Source: Chryseobacterium gleum (GTDB lineage: Bacteria > Bacteroidota > Bacteroidia > Flavobacteriales_D > Sanyastnellaceae). From it: 11,702 nucleotides of DNA. The stretch's first letter is position 1. Each line of letters begins with the position of its first letter. Below are positions 1 to 7,349 of this stretch, piece after piece. A program made the position numbers and the translations under genes. Under the pieces are notes generated by a model. The model ran no database searches, was not told where the DNA came from, and worked only from the letters and a program-made list of their open reading frames with translations. Where the stretch lies: contig CALQJP020000041.1 in NCBI GenBank assembly GCA_943330925.2, forward strand, positions 1-11,702. The letters run 5' to 3'.

Positions 1-2229
1 AACGCTACGCAATGGAACATTTTCGGAAATACCGATTACAGCCATTTGGGGAACCACTTCTTCCAATCGTGCAGCGATGAAACGCTTGCCGGTTTTGTAA
101 ACGGCGATATTAACGTAGCCGAGAATGCAGGAACCATTACCATCAACGTACAGTGCTTGAATGCAAACGGTCCTATCACTCTTATTGCCAGCGTGCAAGG
201 CGGAACAGCAGACAATACTGACTACACAGCCTTGCTGCCCGACACACTTGTGTTTAATGACAGTACCGCACTGCAAAGTTTCACACTCAACATCATAAAC
301 GACTTGAATGCGGAAGGGGTTGAAACGATTGTGCTCACCCTCGTAGCAGACAGCGCTGTGATTTGGTTGCAACAAACCATGACAATTACGATCGCTCAGA
401 GCGACCCCAATTGCGACGGTGGATTCTTACAAGGAGCTCAAGGTCTTATCAGCCAGTGCTCTGATCTCCCAAACACACCGATTGATTTGATTGCAAATAC
501 CAATGAGCCAGCGGCCAATTATGTGTTCGTGATTACCGATGCCAACGACATGATACTCGAAATTGTGACAACTACGCCTATCAGTCTTGATGCCTATGGC
601 GAAGGAATCTTCCACATTTGGGGTCTATCGTACACCGGCAACCTCGACATGGAAAGCGTGGGTATGGGCATGCCGGCCGACGGCATTATTGCGGATCAAT
701 GCGCAGAGCTCTCAAACAACTTTGCAGAAGTAGAACGCACACCGTGTATCATCACAGGCTGTGATCCGGGTGAGGTATTCATTGAAGACGGTGCCGATTT
801 CATTACCATTTGCAGCGGCGATGTTCACATCGATGTAATCATGACCAATACAGGCCAATCGATTGACGCTTCGTATACCTATTTCATTACAGATGCAAAC
901 GGAACGATTATCAATGAGTTTAACGGCATCTGGAGTGCCGCATCATCACAACCGGGCACTTACTACATCTACGGAGTATCCTACATGAACAACCTCGTTG
1001 ACAGCACCATTCAAAGCGGCTTGCCTATTAGCGGCATTGCAGCAGATGATTGCCTGGAGTTGTCGGGCAATTTCGTGGAGGCAGTAGTTTACAACTGCAA
1101 CGGCCCAGCGCCATGCTCGCAGTTATTCTTCTCTGAAGTGGTGGAAGACTCACAATCAAACAAAGCACTGGAAATTTATAACCCATCGCCACTTCCGGTT
1201 GATCTAAGCAACTACAGCATTAACTTGTATACCAATGGGGCAGCAGCACCTACTGCAACGCTCAATTTATCCGGAACATTGGCATCACACGATGTATATG
1301 TAGTGGCGGCAACGCAAAACGGTCCTAACCCGGCTGACCAAGCAATTGTGGATGCAACCGATGTTGCGGACGCAGTGAGTGTATTCACAGGTAATGATGC
1401 AATTGAATTGCTCTTCCAGGGCAACGCCATCGATGTTGTGGGTGTAATTGGTGATGACCCAGGCGGCAACGGTTGGGCATTCGGCAACTCGTCAACAGCA
1501 AACCACGTGTTGGTGCGTCGTCCGGAAGTAACGTCACCTGATACCGACTGGAACATTGTATCGGGTCAATGGATATCTTTTGACGCCACGGACTTCAGCC
1601 ATTTGGGAAGCCACACAGGCAATGATTGCGGCAACGTGCCAGTAGCCGTTGTAGGCTTCACGACAGATGCTCAGTTGATTCCGGAAGTAAACGCCACTGT
1701 TGTGACAGTTACTATTCATACAGAGAACGTACAATCATCGTTTCAGCTCATTGTGAATGCTACCGGCACCGCCACTGCAAACCAAGATTTCAGTGCAGGT
1801 TTCCCCATATCATTCACGGTTCCGGTTGGAACGAATGACCTTTCATTCTCTATTGTAATATTGGGTGATGCTCTTGTAGAGGGTGATGAAACCATTGTGC
1901 TCGACATGACAGCGAATGCAAATGTGTATTTCACCATTCCAACTCAAACCATCACCATTACAGAAAATGTCGGTACATCTGAGCTTGTTGAACAAAGCAT
2001 GCAGGTTTATCCAAACCCAGCGAATTCATACGTGAATATTCAATCACAGCATTCGATAAACAGTGTGCAATGCATTGACATGAGCGGCCGCGTAATTGAA
2101 TCGAAAAAGATGAGCTCTCACACAACACAAGTGAATTGGTCACTGGAATCAATCGCTGCGGGATCCTATTTCTTTATTATTGAAACACCTGCAGGCATTA
2201 GCCGCGTGCCGGTGAACATAATAAAGTAG
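1..2229 (+). CDS. Large secreted T9SS cargo protein with lamin-tail and Calx-beta domains (5' end missing)
   Basis: The frame is open from base 1, so the N-terminus lies outside the window; a TTG at 46 is not the real start. The 742 visible residues begin with the last ~24 residues of a lamin-tail (LTD) domain (W..F..TDYSHLG), recognisable because the same ending (DFSHLGSHTGNDC) closes a complete LTD encoded at about 1114-1629. Order after that: Calx-beta-like domain (79-399, with ending EGVETIVLTL), two tandem Cys-bounded repeats (424-1098), the LTD, a second Calx-beta-like domain (1639-1965, EGDETIVLDM), and a C-terminal T9SS type A sorting domain (1993-2226) with VYPNPA, the DMSGR turn and GSYFFII. 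From family knowledge the sorting domain sends the protein through the outer membrane by T9SS, where it is cleaved and often attached to the surface. No catalytic domain is visible, so the role (adhesion, surface layer, or tail of an enzyme encoded upstream) is unknown. Confidence 0.9.
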   Translation, partial: NATQWNIFGNTDYSHLGNHFFQSCSDETLAGFVNGDINVAENAGTITINVQCLNANGPITLIASVQGGTADNTDYTALLPDTLVFNDSTALQSFTLNIINDLNAEGVETIVLTLVADSAVIWLQQTMTITIAQSDPNCDGGFLQGAQGLISQCSDLPNTPIDLIANTNEPAANYVFVITDANDMILEIVTTTPISLDAYGEGIFHIWGLSYTGNLDMESVGMGMPADGIIADQCAELSNNFAEVERTPCIITGCDPGEVFIEDGADFITICSGDVHIDVIMTNTGQSIDASYTYFITDANGTIINEFNGIWSAASSQPGTYYIYGVSYMNNLVDSTIQSGLPISGIAADDCLELSGNFVEAVVYNCNGPAPCSQLFFSEVVEDSQSNKALEIYNPSPLPVDLSNYSINLYTNGAAAPTATLNLSGTLASHDVYVVAATQNGPNPADQAIVDATDVADAVSVFTGNDAIELLFQGNAIDVVGVIGDDPGGNGWAFGNSSTANHVLVRRPEVTSPDTDWNIVSGQWISFDATDFSHLGSHTGNDCGNVPVAVVGFTTDAQLIPEVNATVVTVTIHTENVQSSFQLIVNATGTATANQDFSAGFPISFTVPVGTNDLSFSIVILGDALVEGDETIVLDMTANANVYFTIPTQTITITENVGTSELVEQSMQVYPNPANSYVNIQSQHSINSVQCIDMSGRVIESKKMSSHTTQVNWSLESIAAGSYFFIIETPAGISRVPVNIIK
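424..1098 (+). repeat. Two tandem ~100-residue protein repeats inside the T9SS cargo protein
   Basis: Copy 1 (about 424-747) and copy 2 (about 793-1098) share a pattern: an early Cys, then YxFxITDAN, then G(I/T)(F/Y)(H/Y)I(W/Y)G(L/V)SY..NL, then G(M/L)P..GI.AD(Q/D)C.ELS.NF.E and a closing Cys. The strict repetition of ITDAN, the GxSY block and the ADxCxELSxNF block shows duplication. Conserved Cys pairs suggest a disulfide in each unit. This kind of repeat occurs in long Bacteroidota surface proteins; I do not know its function. Confidence 0.75.
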
Positions 2230-2257
2230 ATTAAGTGTATAGGTTAACATTTGATTG

Positions 2258-2288
2258 AAAATCCCGGCTTCGTGCCGGGATTTTTTTT
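2258..2288 (+). terminator. Rho-independent terminator of the T9SS cargo gene
   Basis: A perfect 8-bp GC-rich stem ATCCCGGC (2261-2268) and GCCGGGAT (2274-2281) encloses a 5-base loop. Three more A-T pairs can extend it, and it runs straight into eight T's (2281-2288). It lies about 30 bases after the stop codon of the secreted-protein gene. Confidence 0.93.
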
Positions 2289-2613
2289 GTTCGGCCAATG
2301 GTGTAATCAATTCGCTTTACTACCGCGATGAAAGGACTTTACGAATTGGATTGTCTCAGAGGCTAAGCCGCCGCCTGCCGGCCATAGGGTGCAGCAACTG
2401 GCAGGCAATACGCCCATCTTAGTGCCGCAGTCGGTGCGACTTTTACTGGCCCTCCCCCTCCTGGCTAGCTATTTCGTATACCAAACCTTCGAAAAATTAT
2501 TTATCCGAATGGGTAAAAAAGCTACCGAAAAAACTGCGTATGAATCGTGTAACTTTTGTCACAGAGAGCGTGCAAGTCATCGCACTACCTTCGTGGCCTT
2601 AATTCCATTTCCC
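2289..2613. other. Intergenic stretch of about 325 bases, no confident gene
   Basis: Between the terminator and the start chosen for the rhodanese-thioredoxin lipoprotein there is no recognisable gene or tRNA. It holds a GC-rich inverted repeat, GCCTGCC (2373-2379) with GGCAGGC (2400-2406), preceded by the palindrome GGCTAAGCC (2361-2369). A pyrimidine-rich run follows around 2449-2463 and then an A-rich part. From 2389 onward the frame of the downstream gene stays open (GTG at 2389), giving a possible 75-residue extension with a hydrophobic stretch and a CNFCH motif. I think that is more likely leader DNA than coding sequence, but it is not settled. Confidence 0.6.
2586..2593 (+). promoter_or_regulatory. 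Possible Bacteroidota -7 element for the rhodanese-thioredoxin gene
   Basis: TACCTTCG fits the TAnnTT(T/C)G pattern seen before purK and thyA in this window, and it lies 20 bases before the ATG at 2614. No well-spaced -33 TTG is present: the nearest TTTG, at 2555-2558, is 27 bases away, longer than usual. The call is therefore weak. Confidence 0.35.
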
Positions 2614-3333
2614 ATGAAAGGCATTCTTCTGAGCACGTTGATGATAATCCTCTTTTCGTGCACGAATCACTCGCAACAGCAGCACGGTGTTCAATTGGTG
2701 AATGTGCAAGCTTTTGCTGAGGCTTTGAAAAGGTCTTCCAGCGCTACTATTATTGATGTGCGCACACCGGAAGAGTTTCAGGGAGGACATTTAAAAGACG
2801 CTGTAAACTTCAATGTGCTTGCTCCTGACTTCGCAAATCAGGTGAGCCAACTCGACAGAGACCATGCGGTATTTGTTTACTGCAAAGCAGGCGGTCGCAG
2901 CGCCGATGCAGCGTCGATTATGAAAGACATGGGCTTCGACATCATTTACGACCTGCAAGGCGGTTATATGGCGTGGAGTGCAGCAGGCATGGAAAGCACA
3001 AAAGCAGAGCGCATTCAGGAAGAGAAATTCACCCTAGCCGACTTCGAAAAACTGCTTGCAAGTGGCACACCTGTCTTCATCGACTATTACGCGCCATGGT
3101 GCGGGCCATGCAAAAAAATGGAGCCAATCCTCAACAAACTATCAAGCGAATTTGCCGGCAAAGTTCAAATTGTGCGCATCAACGTTGACGAAGCCGCCAA
3201 CCTCGTAAAGTCGCAAAAGATTGATAACATCCCGGTCATTTCCACCTTTAAGAACGGGCAGGAAATAAAGCGTGTGAGCGGATTTCAGGATGAAGCCGCC
3301 ATGCGTATCCTCATAGAAGAGTTGCTGCGATAA
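2614..3333 (+). CDS. Membrane-anchored rhodanese-thioredoxin fusion lipoprotein
   Basis: The 239-residue product starts with a lipoprotein signal (MKGILLSTLMIILFSC, lipid-accepting Cys16), so it should be tethered on the periplasmic side. Residues about 28-127 form a rhodanese domain with the DVRTPEEFQGGH motif (48-59) and a CKAGGRS active-site loop whose Cys90 would carry persulfide. Residues about 137-239 form a thioredoxin domain with WCGPC (Cys163, Cys166), and Pro207 in IPV as the usual cis-proline. The likely role is thiol-disulfide or persulfide exchange on envelope proteins; substrates are unknown. I chose ATG 2614 because it places the lipobox directly after a normal signal helix. 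The frame is open back to GTG 2389, so an extended form cannot be excluded. No terminator follows, and purK begins 43 bases later with its own promoter. Confidence 0.88.
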   Translation: MKGILLSTLMIILFSCTNHSQQQHGVQLVNVQAFAEALKRSSSATIIDVRTPEEFQGGHLKDAVNFNVLAPDFANQVSQLDRDHAVFVYCKAGGRSADAASIMKDMGFDIIYDLQGGYMAWSAAGMESTKAERIQEEKFTLADFEKLLASGTPVFIDYYAPWCGPCKKMEPILNKLSSEFAGKVQIVRINVDEAANLVKSQKIDNIPVISTFKNGQEIKRVSGFQDEAAMRILIEELLR

Positions 3334-3342
3334 AAATCGGAT

Positions 3343-3372
3343 TTGCGCTCATTCACCTGGCGAGTATCTTCG
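3343..3372 (+). promoter_or_regulatory. Bacteroidota-type promoter of purK
   Basis: TTG at 3343-3345 (within TTTG) and TATCTTCG at 3365-3372 are separated by 19 bases, close to the known -33/-7 arrangement (TTTG, about 19 bp, TAnnTTTG). The -7 element ends only 4 bases before the GTG start at 3377, which would put transcription start at or next to the start codon. Confidence 0.75.
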
Positions 3373-3376
3373 CGGC

Positions 3377-4522
3377 GTGAAGTCTTTTTACTCCGATACA
3401 TTTCGACTGGGCATACTGGGCGGAGGCCAATTGGGCCGCATGCTGTTGCAAGAAGCCGCCAATTATGACGTTCGCGTTGCCATTCTGGATCCGTCACCCG
3501 ATGCGCCCTGTGCGTCGATGAGCCATGAGTTCGTATGCGGTTCGTTTCAAGATTACGATACGGTAATGGCTTTCGGAAAAGGCAAAGATGTGATGAGCGT
3601 GGAAATAGAGCACGTGAATACCGATGCGCTCGAAGCCCTTGAAAAAAACGGGGTGGAAGTCTACCCAAAGCCTTCTTTTTTGCGCATGGTGCAAGACAAA
3701 GGATTGCAAAAGCAATTCTATGCAGCGAATGCTATTCCCACCGCCCCGTTTCGATTGATCGAAAACGCATCCTCTCTTCAAGCCGAAGAACTTCGCTTCC
3801 CGTTTGTTCTTAAATCGCGCACCGGTGGATATGATGGAAAGGGCGTGCAAGTGGTGCGCTCGGCTGCCGATCTCGCTCAGACCTTTGAAGGACCGTGTGT
3901 ATTAGAGGAAGTAATCGATTTCGAAAAAGAACTAGCAGTCATTATTGCGCGCAACAAGCACGGCGAGATCAGCATTTTCCCGTTGGTTGAAATGGAATTC
4001 AATCCGGAAGCAAACCTTGTGGAGTTTCTGTTTAGCCCGGCGCATGTGTCGCCCGCAGTGGAGGAACAAGCGCAAACCATTGCAAAAACCATAGTGGAGT
4101 CCTCCAATTTTGTTGGTTTATTGGCAGTAGAACTTTTCCTCACGAAAGATGGTCAATTGCTGGTCAACGAAATGGCTCCCCGCCCACACAACAGTGGGCA
4201 CCACACCATCGAAGCGTGCACCACCTCGCAATACGAGCAGCATTTGCGGGCAATACTGTCGCTGCCTTTGGGGAAATCCACATTGGTGCAACCGGCGGTA
4301 ATGATAAACCTGTTGGGCGCAGCAGGACACGACGGGCCCGTCAACTATCGCGGATTAACCGAGGCTCTTCAAATTCCGGGAGTGCACGTGCACATATACG
4401 GAAAGCCCCACACCAAACCCTTCAGAAAGATGGGGCACGTAACCGTGACCGACAGTGATTTATCGGTTGCACAAGAGCGCGCTCGACGCGTGCTTGAGCT
4501 AATATCGGTGGAAAGCTGTTGA
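3377..4522 (+). CDS. purK: 5-(carboxyamino)imidazole ribonucleotide synthase (PurK)
   Basis: PurK is an ATP-grasp enzyme of purine synthesis. It joins ATP and bicarbonate to AIR to give N5-CAIR, which PurE then converts to CAIR; purE is not in this window. The 381-residue length is normal. Visible motifs: the N-terminal nucleotide-binding loop LGILGGGQLGRM (11-22), the ATP-grasp loop RTGGYDGKG (148-156), an EE pair (177-178) in the ATP-binding region, and the metal/active-site block NEMAPRPHNSGHHT (264-277). The start must be upstream of residue 11 and the only good codon there is GTG at 3377. No Shine-Dalgarno sequence fits before it, and the promoter element ends 4 bases upstream, suggesting leaderless translation. 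Confidence 0.96.
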   Translation: MKSFYSDTFRLGILGGGQLGRMLLQEAANYDVRVAILDPSPDAPCASMSHEFVCGSFQDYDTVMAFGKGKDVMSVEIEHVNTDALEALEKNGVEVYPKPSFLRMVQDKGLQKQFYAANAIPTAPFRLIENASSLQAEELRFPFVLKSRTGGYDGKGVQVVRSAADLAQTFEGPCVLEEVIDFEKELAVIIARNKHGEISIFPLVEMEFNPEANLVEFLFSPAHVSPAVEEQAQTIAKTIVESSNFVGLLAVELFLTKDGQLLVNEMAPRPHNSGHHTIEACTTSQYEQHLRAILSLPLGKSTLVQPAVMINLLGAAGHDGPVNYRGLTEALQIPGVHVHIYGKPHTKPFRKMGHVTVTDSDLSVAQERARRVLELISVESC

Positions 4523-4556
4523 ACATTCGTGAACAAAACGAAGCATTCGACACCCG

Positions 4557-4584
4557 TTGAATATCTCCCATCCTTGTAATTTCG
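4557..4584 (+). promoter_or_regulatory. Bacteroidota-type promoter of thyA-folA
   Basis: TTG at 4557-4559 and TAATTTCG at 4577-4584 are spaced by 17 bases. The -7 element ends 4 bases before the thyA ATG (4589), the same spacing as at purK. It lies in the 66-base gap after purK, which shows no terminator hairpin. Confidence 0.68.
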
Positions 4585-4588
4585 TATC

Positions 4589-5383
4589 ATGAAGCAGTAT
4601 CATGATCTACTCCGTCATTTGCTGGACAATGGAGTTAAAAAAAATGACCGCACCGGTACAGGAACGCTTAGTGTTTTCGGACATCAGATGCGATTCAATT
4701 TGCAAGATGGTTTTCCTCTCCTTACAACGAAAAAACTGCACACGAAATCGATTATCCACGAGTTGTTGTGGTTTCTGAAAGGTGATACCAACATTGCGTA
4801 CTTAAAGGACAACGGAGTTTCCATTTGGGACGAGTGGGCTGATGAGAATGGTAACCTTGGTCCCGTTTACGGCTATCAATGGCGTTCATGGCCCAACCCC
4901 GATGGCACACACACCGATCAAATCAGCAAGCTCATTGAAGGACTGAAGAAAAATCCGGATGGGCGCCGTCATATTGTGAGTGCTTGGAATCCTTCCTTCA
5001 TCGATCAAATGGCGTTGCCTCCTTGCCACTGCCTGTTTCAATTTTACGTAGCCGATGGCAAATTATCGTGTCAGCTATACCAGCGAAGCTGCGACACCTT
5101 TCTGGGGGTTCCATTCAACATTGCAAGCTATGCGTTGCTCACGCTCATGGTAGCGCAGGTGTGTGACTTGCAACCCGGAGAGTTTGTATGGACCGGAGGC
5201 GATGTGCATTTGTATTCGAATCACGTTGAGCAAGCGGAGTTGCAGCTCACGCGTGATTTCAGAGCGCTGCCGACATTGAAAATCAATCCGAACGTGAAGG
5301 ATGTTTTCTCCTTTGTCTACGAGGATTTCACGTTGGAGAATTACGATCCGCATCCACATATCAAAGCAGCAGTAGCTGTTTAA
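4589..5383 (+). CDS. thyA: Thymidylate synthase (ThyA)
   Basis: ThyA methylates dUMP to dTMP using methylene-tetrahydrofolate, leaving dihydrofolate. The product is 264 residues, exactly the length of the Escherichia coli enzyme, and aligns without gaps at the key sites: Arg21 in the phosphate loop (NDRTGTGT), Arg126-Arg127 (GRRH), the catalytic Cys146 in LPPCHC, QRSCD (165-169) with the phosphate-binding Arg166, Asn177, and His207/Tyr209 (DVHLYSNH). folA follows after 14 bases, so the enzyme that recycles the dihydrofolate made here is co-transcribed with it. Confidence 0.98.
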   Translation: MKQYHDLLRHLLDNGVKKNDRTGTGTLSVFGHQMRFNLQDGFPLLTTKKLHTKSIIHELLWFLKGDTNIAYLKDNGVSIWDEWADENGNLGPVYGYQWRSWPNPDGTHTDQISKLIEGLKKNPDGRRHIVSAWNPSFIDQMALPPCHCLFQFYVADGKLSCQLYQRSCDTFLGVPFNIASYALLTLMVAQVCDLQPGEFVWTGGDVHLYSNHVEQAELQLTRDFRALPTLKINPNVKDVFSFVYEDFTLENYDPHPHIKAAVAV

Positions 5384-5397
5384 TCCAAGCAAAAAAA

Positions 5398-5919
5398 GTG
5401 GAACACACTACCCCCATCATACTCATCGCAGCTATCGGAAAAAACAATGAGCTCGGCAGAAACAACGACTTATTGTGGAAACTGAAAAGCGATATGAATT
5501 TTTTCAAATCGACTACATCCGGGCATTGGGTGATTATGGGTAGAAAAAGCTGGGAAAGTTTGCCGCCCCGATTTCGACCATTGCCCAACCGCGTGAATTG
5601 TGTGGTGAGTCGCAACTCTGATTTTCAAGCAGAGGGCGCGCAGGTATTTCCTAATCTGGAATTGGCAATCGCAACCGCACGTCAATCGAATGCTGAAAAG
5701 GTATTTATCATCGGCGGTGCGCAGATTTACAGTCAATCGTTGATAGAGAACTTAGTAGATGAAATGTATCTCACGCACGTTGACGCCACGTTTGATGATG
5801 CAGATGTTTTCTTTCCCGCAATAGAAAAGTCACAGTGGGACATTCGTGAAGTTGGACATTTTGCAGAAGATGAAAACAATGAACATTCAGGTACGTTTTT
5901 TCATTTCAGAAAAAAGTAA
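5398..5919 (+). CDS. folA: Dihydrofolate reductase
   Basis: The enzyme reduces dihydrofolate to tetrahydrofolate with NADPH and is the target of trimethoprim-like drugs. At 173 residues it is close to the usual 160-170. Visible features: the N-terminal strand IILIAAIGKNNELG with the flexible loop, Asp32 as the catalytic acid (LKSDMNFFK), the NADPH-binding GRKSWESLP (48-56), and FIIGGAQIY (103-111). The position usually held by Pro in W-x-L-P is Lys here (WKLK). The start is GTG at 5398, the only codon placed correctly before the first strand, preceded by an A-rich stretch rather than a Shine-Dalgarno sequence. It is expected to be translated from the thyA transcript. Confidence 0.97.
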   Translation: MEHTTPIILIAAIGKNNELGRNNDLLWKLKSDMNFFKSTTSGHWVIMGRKSWESLPPRFRPLPNRVNCVVSRNSDFQAEGAQVFPNLELAIATARQSNAEKVFIIGGAQIYSQSLIENLVDEMYLTHVDATFDDADVFFPAIEKSQWDIREVGHFAEDENNEHSGTFFHFRKK

Positions 5920-5973
5920 TCGGGTTGTTAAACCATAAGACTCGTTATTCCATCCAAGTCACAAATCCATTTC

Positions 5974-6774
5974 ATGAAAAAGAAGTTTATCCTCCTCTTC
6001 ATTGCGATTGCAACGCTTGCTACTTCATGTAAAAAAGAACGAAAAGACACGCTTGGCTCGTCCATTTCAACGGATAACAACACAGCAGAAAATCTCTTCT
6101 CTGATATGTTCAAAGTGGTGAACGAAGTGTCTTCAGAGACAGAAGGCATTCGGGAAGATCTCATTGGTTGTATCGACACCATTATCGTCGACACGTTGAG
6201 CAATCCCAAAACAGTTTTGATTGATTTCGGAGATGATGATTGCGCAGGATATGATGGCCGCATTCGGAAAGGAACGTTATTCATCACCTACACCGGTCGA
6301 TACAGAGAAGCAGGTTCTATCATCACGATAACCCCCGATAATTATACCGTAAACGGCTACCTGCTTGAAGGGCAAAAAACAATCGAGAATCTTGGCCTGA
6401 ATGCGAGTGGTCAATTGCATTATGCGATCACCGTGAGCGGCACCGTGACTGCGCCTGACAACACATGGACAATCAGTTACACTGCAAATCGCACCAGAAC
6501 GTGGGTAGAGGGTCAGAATACCCTCACGATTTGGGATGATGTGTACGAACTAAGTGGCAGCGGTTCGGGCGTAAACAGAAACGGCATTGCGTATACAAGC
6601 ACTATCACGTATCCGCTCCGAGCAGAAGTAGGATGTACGTGGATTGTGAGTGGACGCATTACAGTTGAGCCGGAGGGATACGCCACTCGTTATATCAATT
6701 TCGGTTTAGGCGAATGCGACAGCGGCTTTACAGTTACGGTAAATGGACAAGTGTATCAATTAGGTTCAGACTAA
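5974..6774 (+). CDS. Lipoprotein of unknown function, beta-rich
   Basis: The 266-residue product has a clear lipoprotein signal (MKKKFILLFIAIATLATSC, Cys19) followed by a charged KKERKD segment. The rest is rich in Thr, Gly and alternating hydrophobic residues, suggesting an all-beta fold. Four more Cys (66, 90, 221, 248) could make two disulfides. There is an internal echo: IDFGDDDCAGYDG (83-95) resembles INFGLGECDSG (241-251), so the protein may contain two related halves. Similar lipoproteins occur in Bacteroidota, but I know no function. It starts 54 bases after folA; I see neither a terminator nor a good promoter in that gap. The next gene starts 5 bases after its stop codon. Confidence 0.8.
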   Translation: MKKKFILLFIAIATLATSCKKERKDTLGSSISTDNNTAENLFSDMFKVVNEVSSETEGIREDLIGCIDTIIVDTLSNPKTVLIDFGDDDCAGYDGRIRKGTLFITYTGRYREAGSIITITPDNYTVNGYLLEGQKTIENLGLNASGQLHYAITVSGTVTAPDNTWTISYTANRTRTWVEGQNTLTIWDDVYELSGSGSGVNRNGIAYTSTITYPLRAEVGCTWIVSGRITVEPEGYATRYINFGLGECDSGFTVTVNGQVYQLGSD

Positions 6775-6779
6775 AAGCC

Positions 6780-7349
6780 ATGTCAAATTTCCTTGTAGAC
6801 GGCATACTGCATATAACCGACATCGAAGGGTATGACCATATGTTGTTTCTATTGGCCTTGTGTGCGCCCTTCACCTTCAAACAATGGAAGCCCGTCGTCT
6901 TATTGGCAACCGCATTCACGGTGGGGCATAGCATAAGTTTAATACTCGCCTCACTCGACCTTGTTCGCTTCTCTTCGGATCTCATCGAGTTTCTAATACC
7001 CGTTACGATTGTCCTAACCGCCTCGTTCAACTTGATTAGCGCACCAAGTTCAACAAGCGTATCTGTATACCGCTACCTATCGGCCGCTGTATTCGGCATC
7101 ATTCACGGAATGGGATTTTCAAGTTTCTTCCGAATGATCTCAAACGAGGGAGAGAGTTTCATTACACAACTTTTCCTCTTTAACCTAGGCGTGGAAGCGG
7201 GTCAGTTAATCATCGTCGCAGTAATCCTATCGTGTGTGGCATTGATATCCTTCATCATTCCCGCAGCAAGCGCGAAAATTGGAAAAGTGTTGGGTGTGTT
7301 ATCACTGCTGCTTGCCCTCTTTCTCGCCATTGAAAAATGGCCCTTCTAA
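6780..7349 (+). CDS. HupE/UreJ-2 family integral membrane protein
   Basis: The 189-residue product is nearly all hydrophobic, with about six or seven membrane helices. It carries the polar signature of the HupE/UreJ-2 group: H11 and GYDHMLFLLAL (17-27) near the N-terminus, TAFTVGHS with His50, IHGMGFSSFF with His109, and FNLGVEAGQ with Glu139. Related proteins accompany hydrogenase or urease genes and are thought to move nickel or cobalt, but neither enzyme is encoded here, and stand-alone copies are frequent in Bacteroidota, so the substrate is open. I use ATG 6780, which starts directly before the conserved first helix and 5 bases after the previous stop; the frame is open further upstream but would overlap that gene. 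Confidence 0.85.
   Translation: MSNFLVDGILHITDIEGYDHMLFLLALCAPFTFKQWKPVVLLATAFTVGHSISLILASLDLVRFSSDLIEFLIPVTIVLTASFNLISAPSSTSVSVYRYLSAAVFGIIHGMGFSSFFRMISNEGESFITQLFLFNLGVEAGQLIIVAVILSCVALISFIIPAASAKIGKVLGVLSLLLALFLAIEKWPF

Noticed and set aside
2294..2422. A short open stretch reading like ANGVINSLYYRDERTLRIGL, considered as a gene remnant
   Set aside because: It has no start codon, begins inside the terminator region, and matches no family I recognise; chance is the simpler explanation.
2361..2470. tRNA, SRP RNA or other known structured RNA in the intergenic region
   Set aside because: No cloverleaf, no SRP core motif and no other known RNA pattern could be drawn; only short inverted repeats remain.
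3285..3668. A 127-codon minus-strand frame across the purK start
   Set aside because: It overlaps the 3' end of the thioredoxin-type gene and the purK promoter and N-terminus; composition is Arg/Ser-rich and no domain is visible.
6714..6779. Upstream extension of the HupE-like protein by 22 residues
   Set aside because: It would overlap the lipoprotein gene and add a charged stretch before the conserved first helix; ATG 6780 fits the family.
6780..7349. Part of a hydrogenase or urease maturation cluster
   Set aside because: No other hydrogenase, urease or nickel-handling gene lies in the window; the family signature alone does not support such a role.
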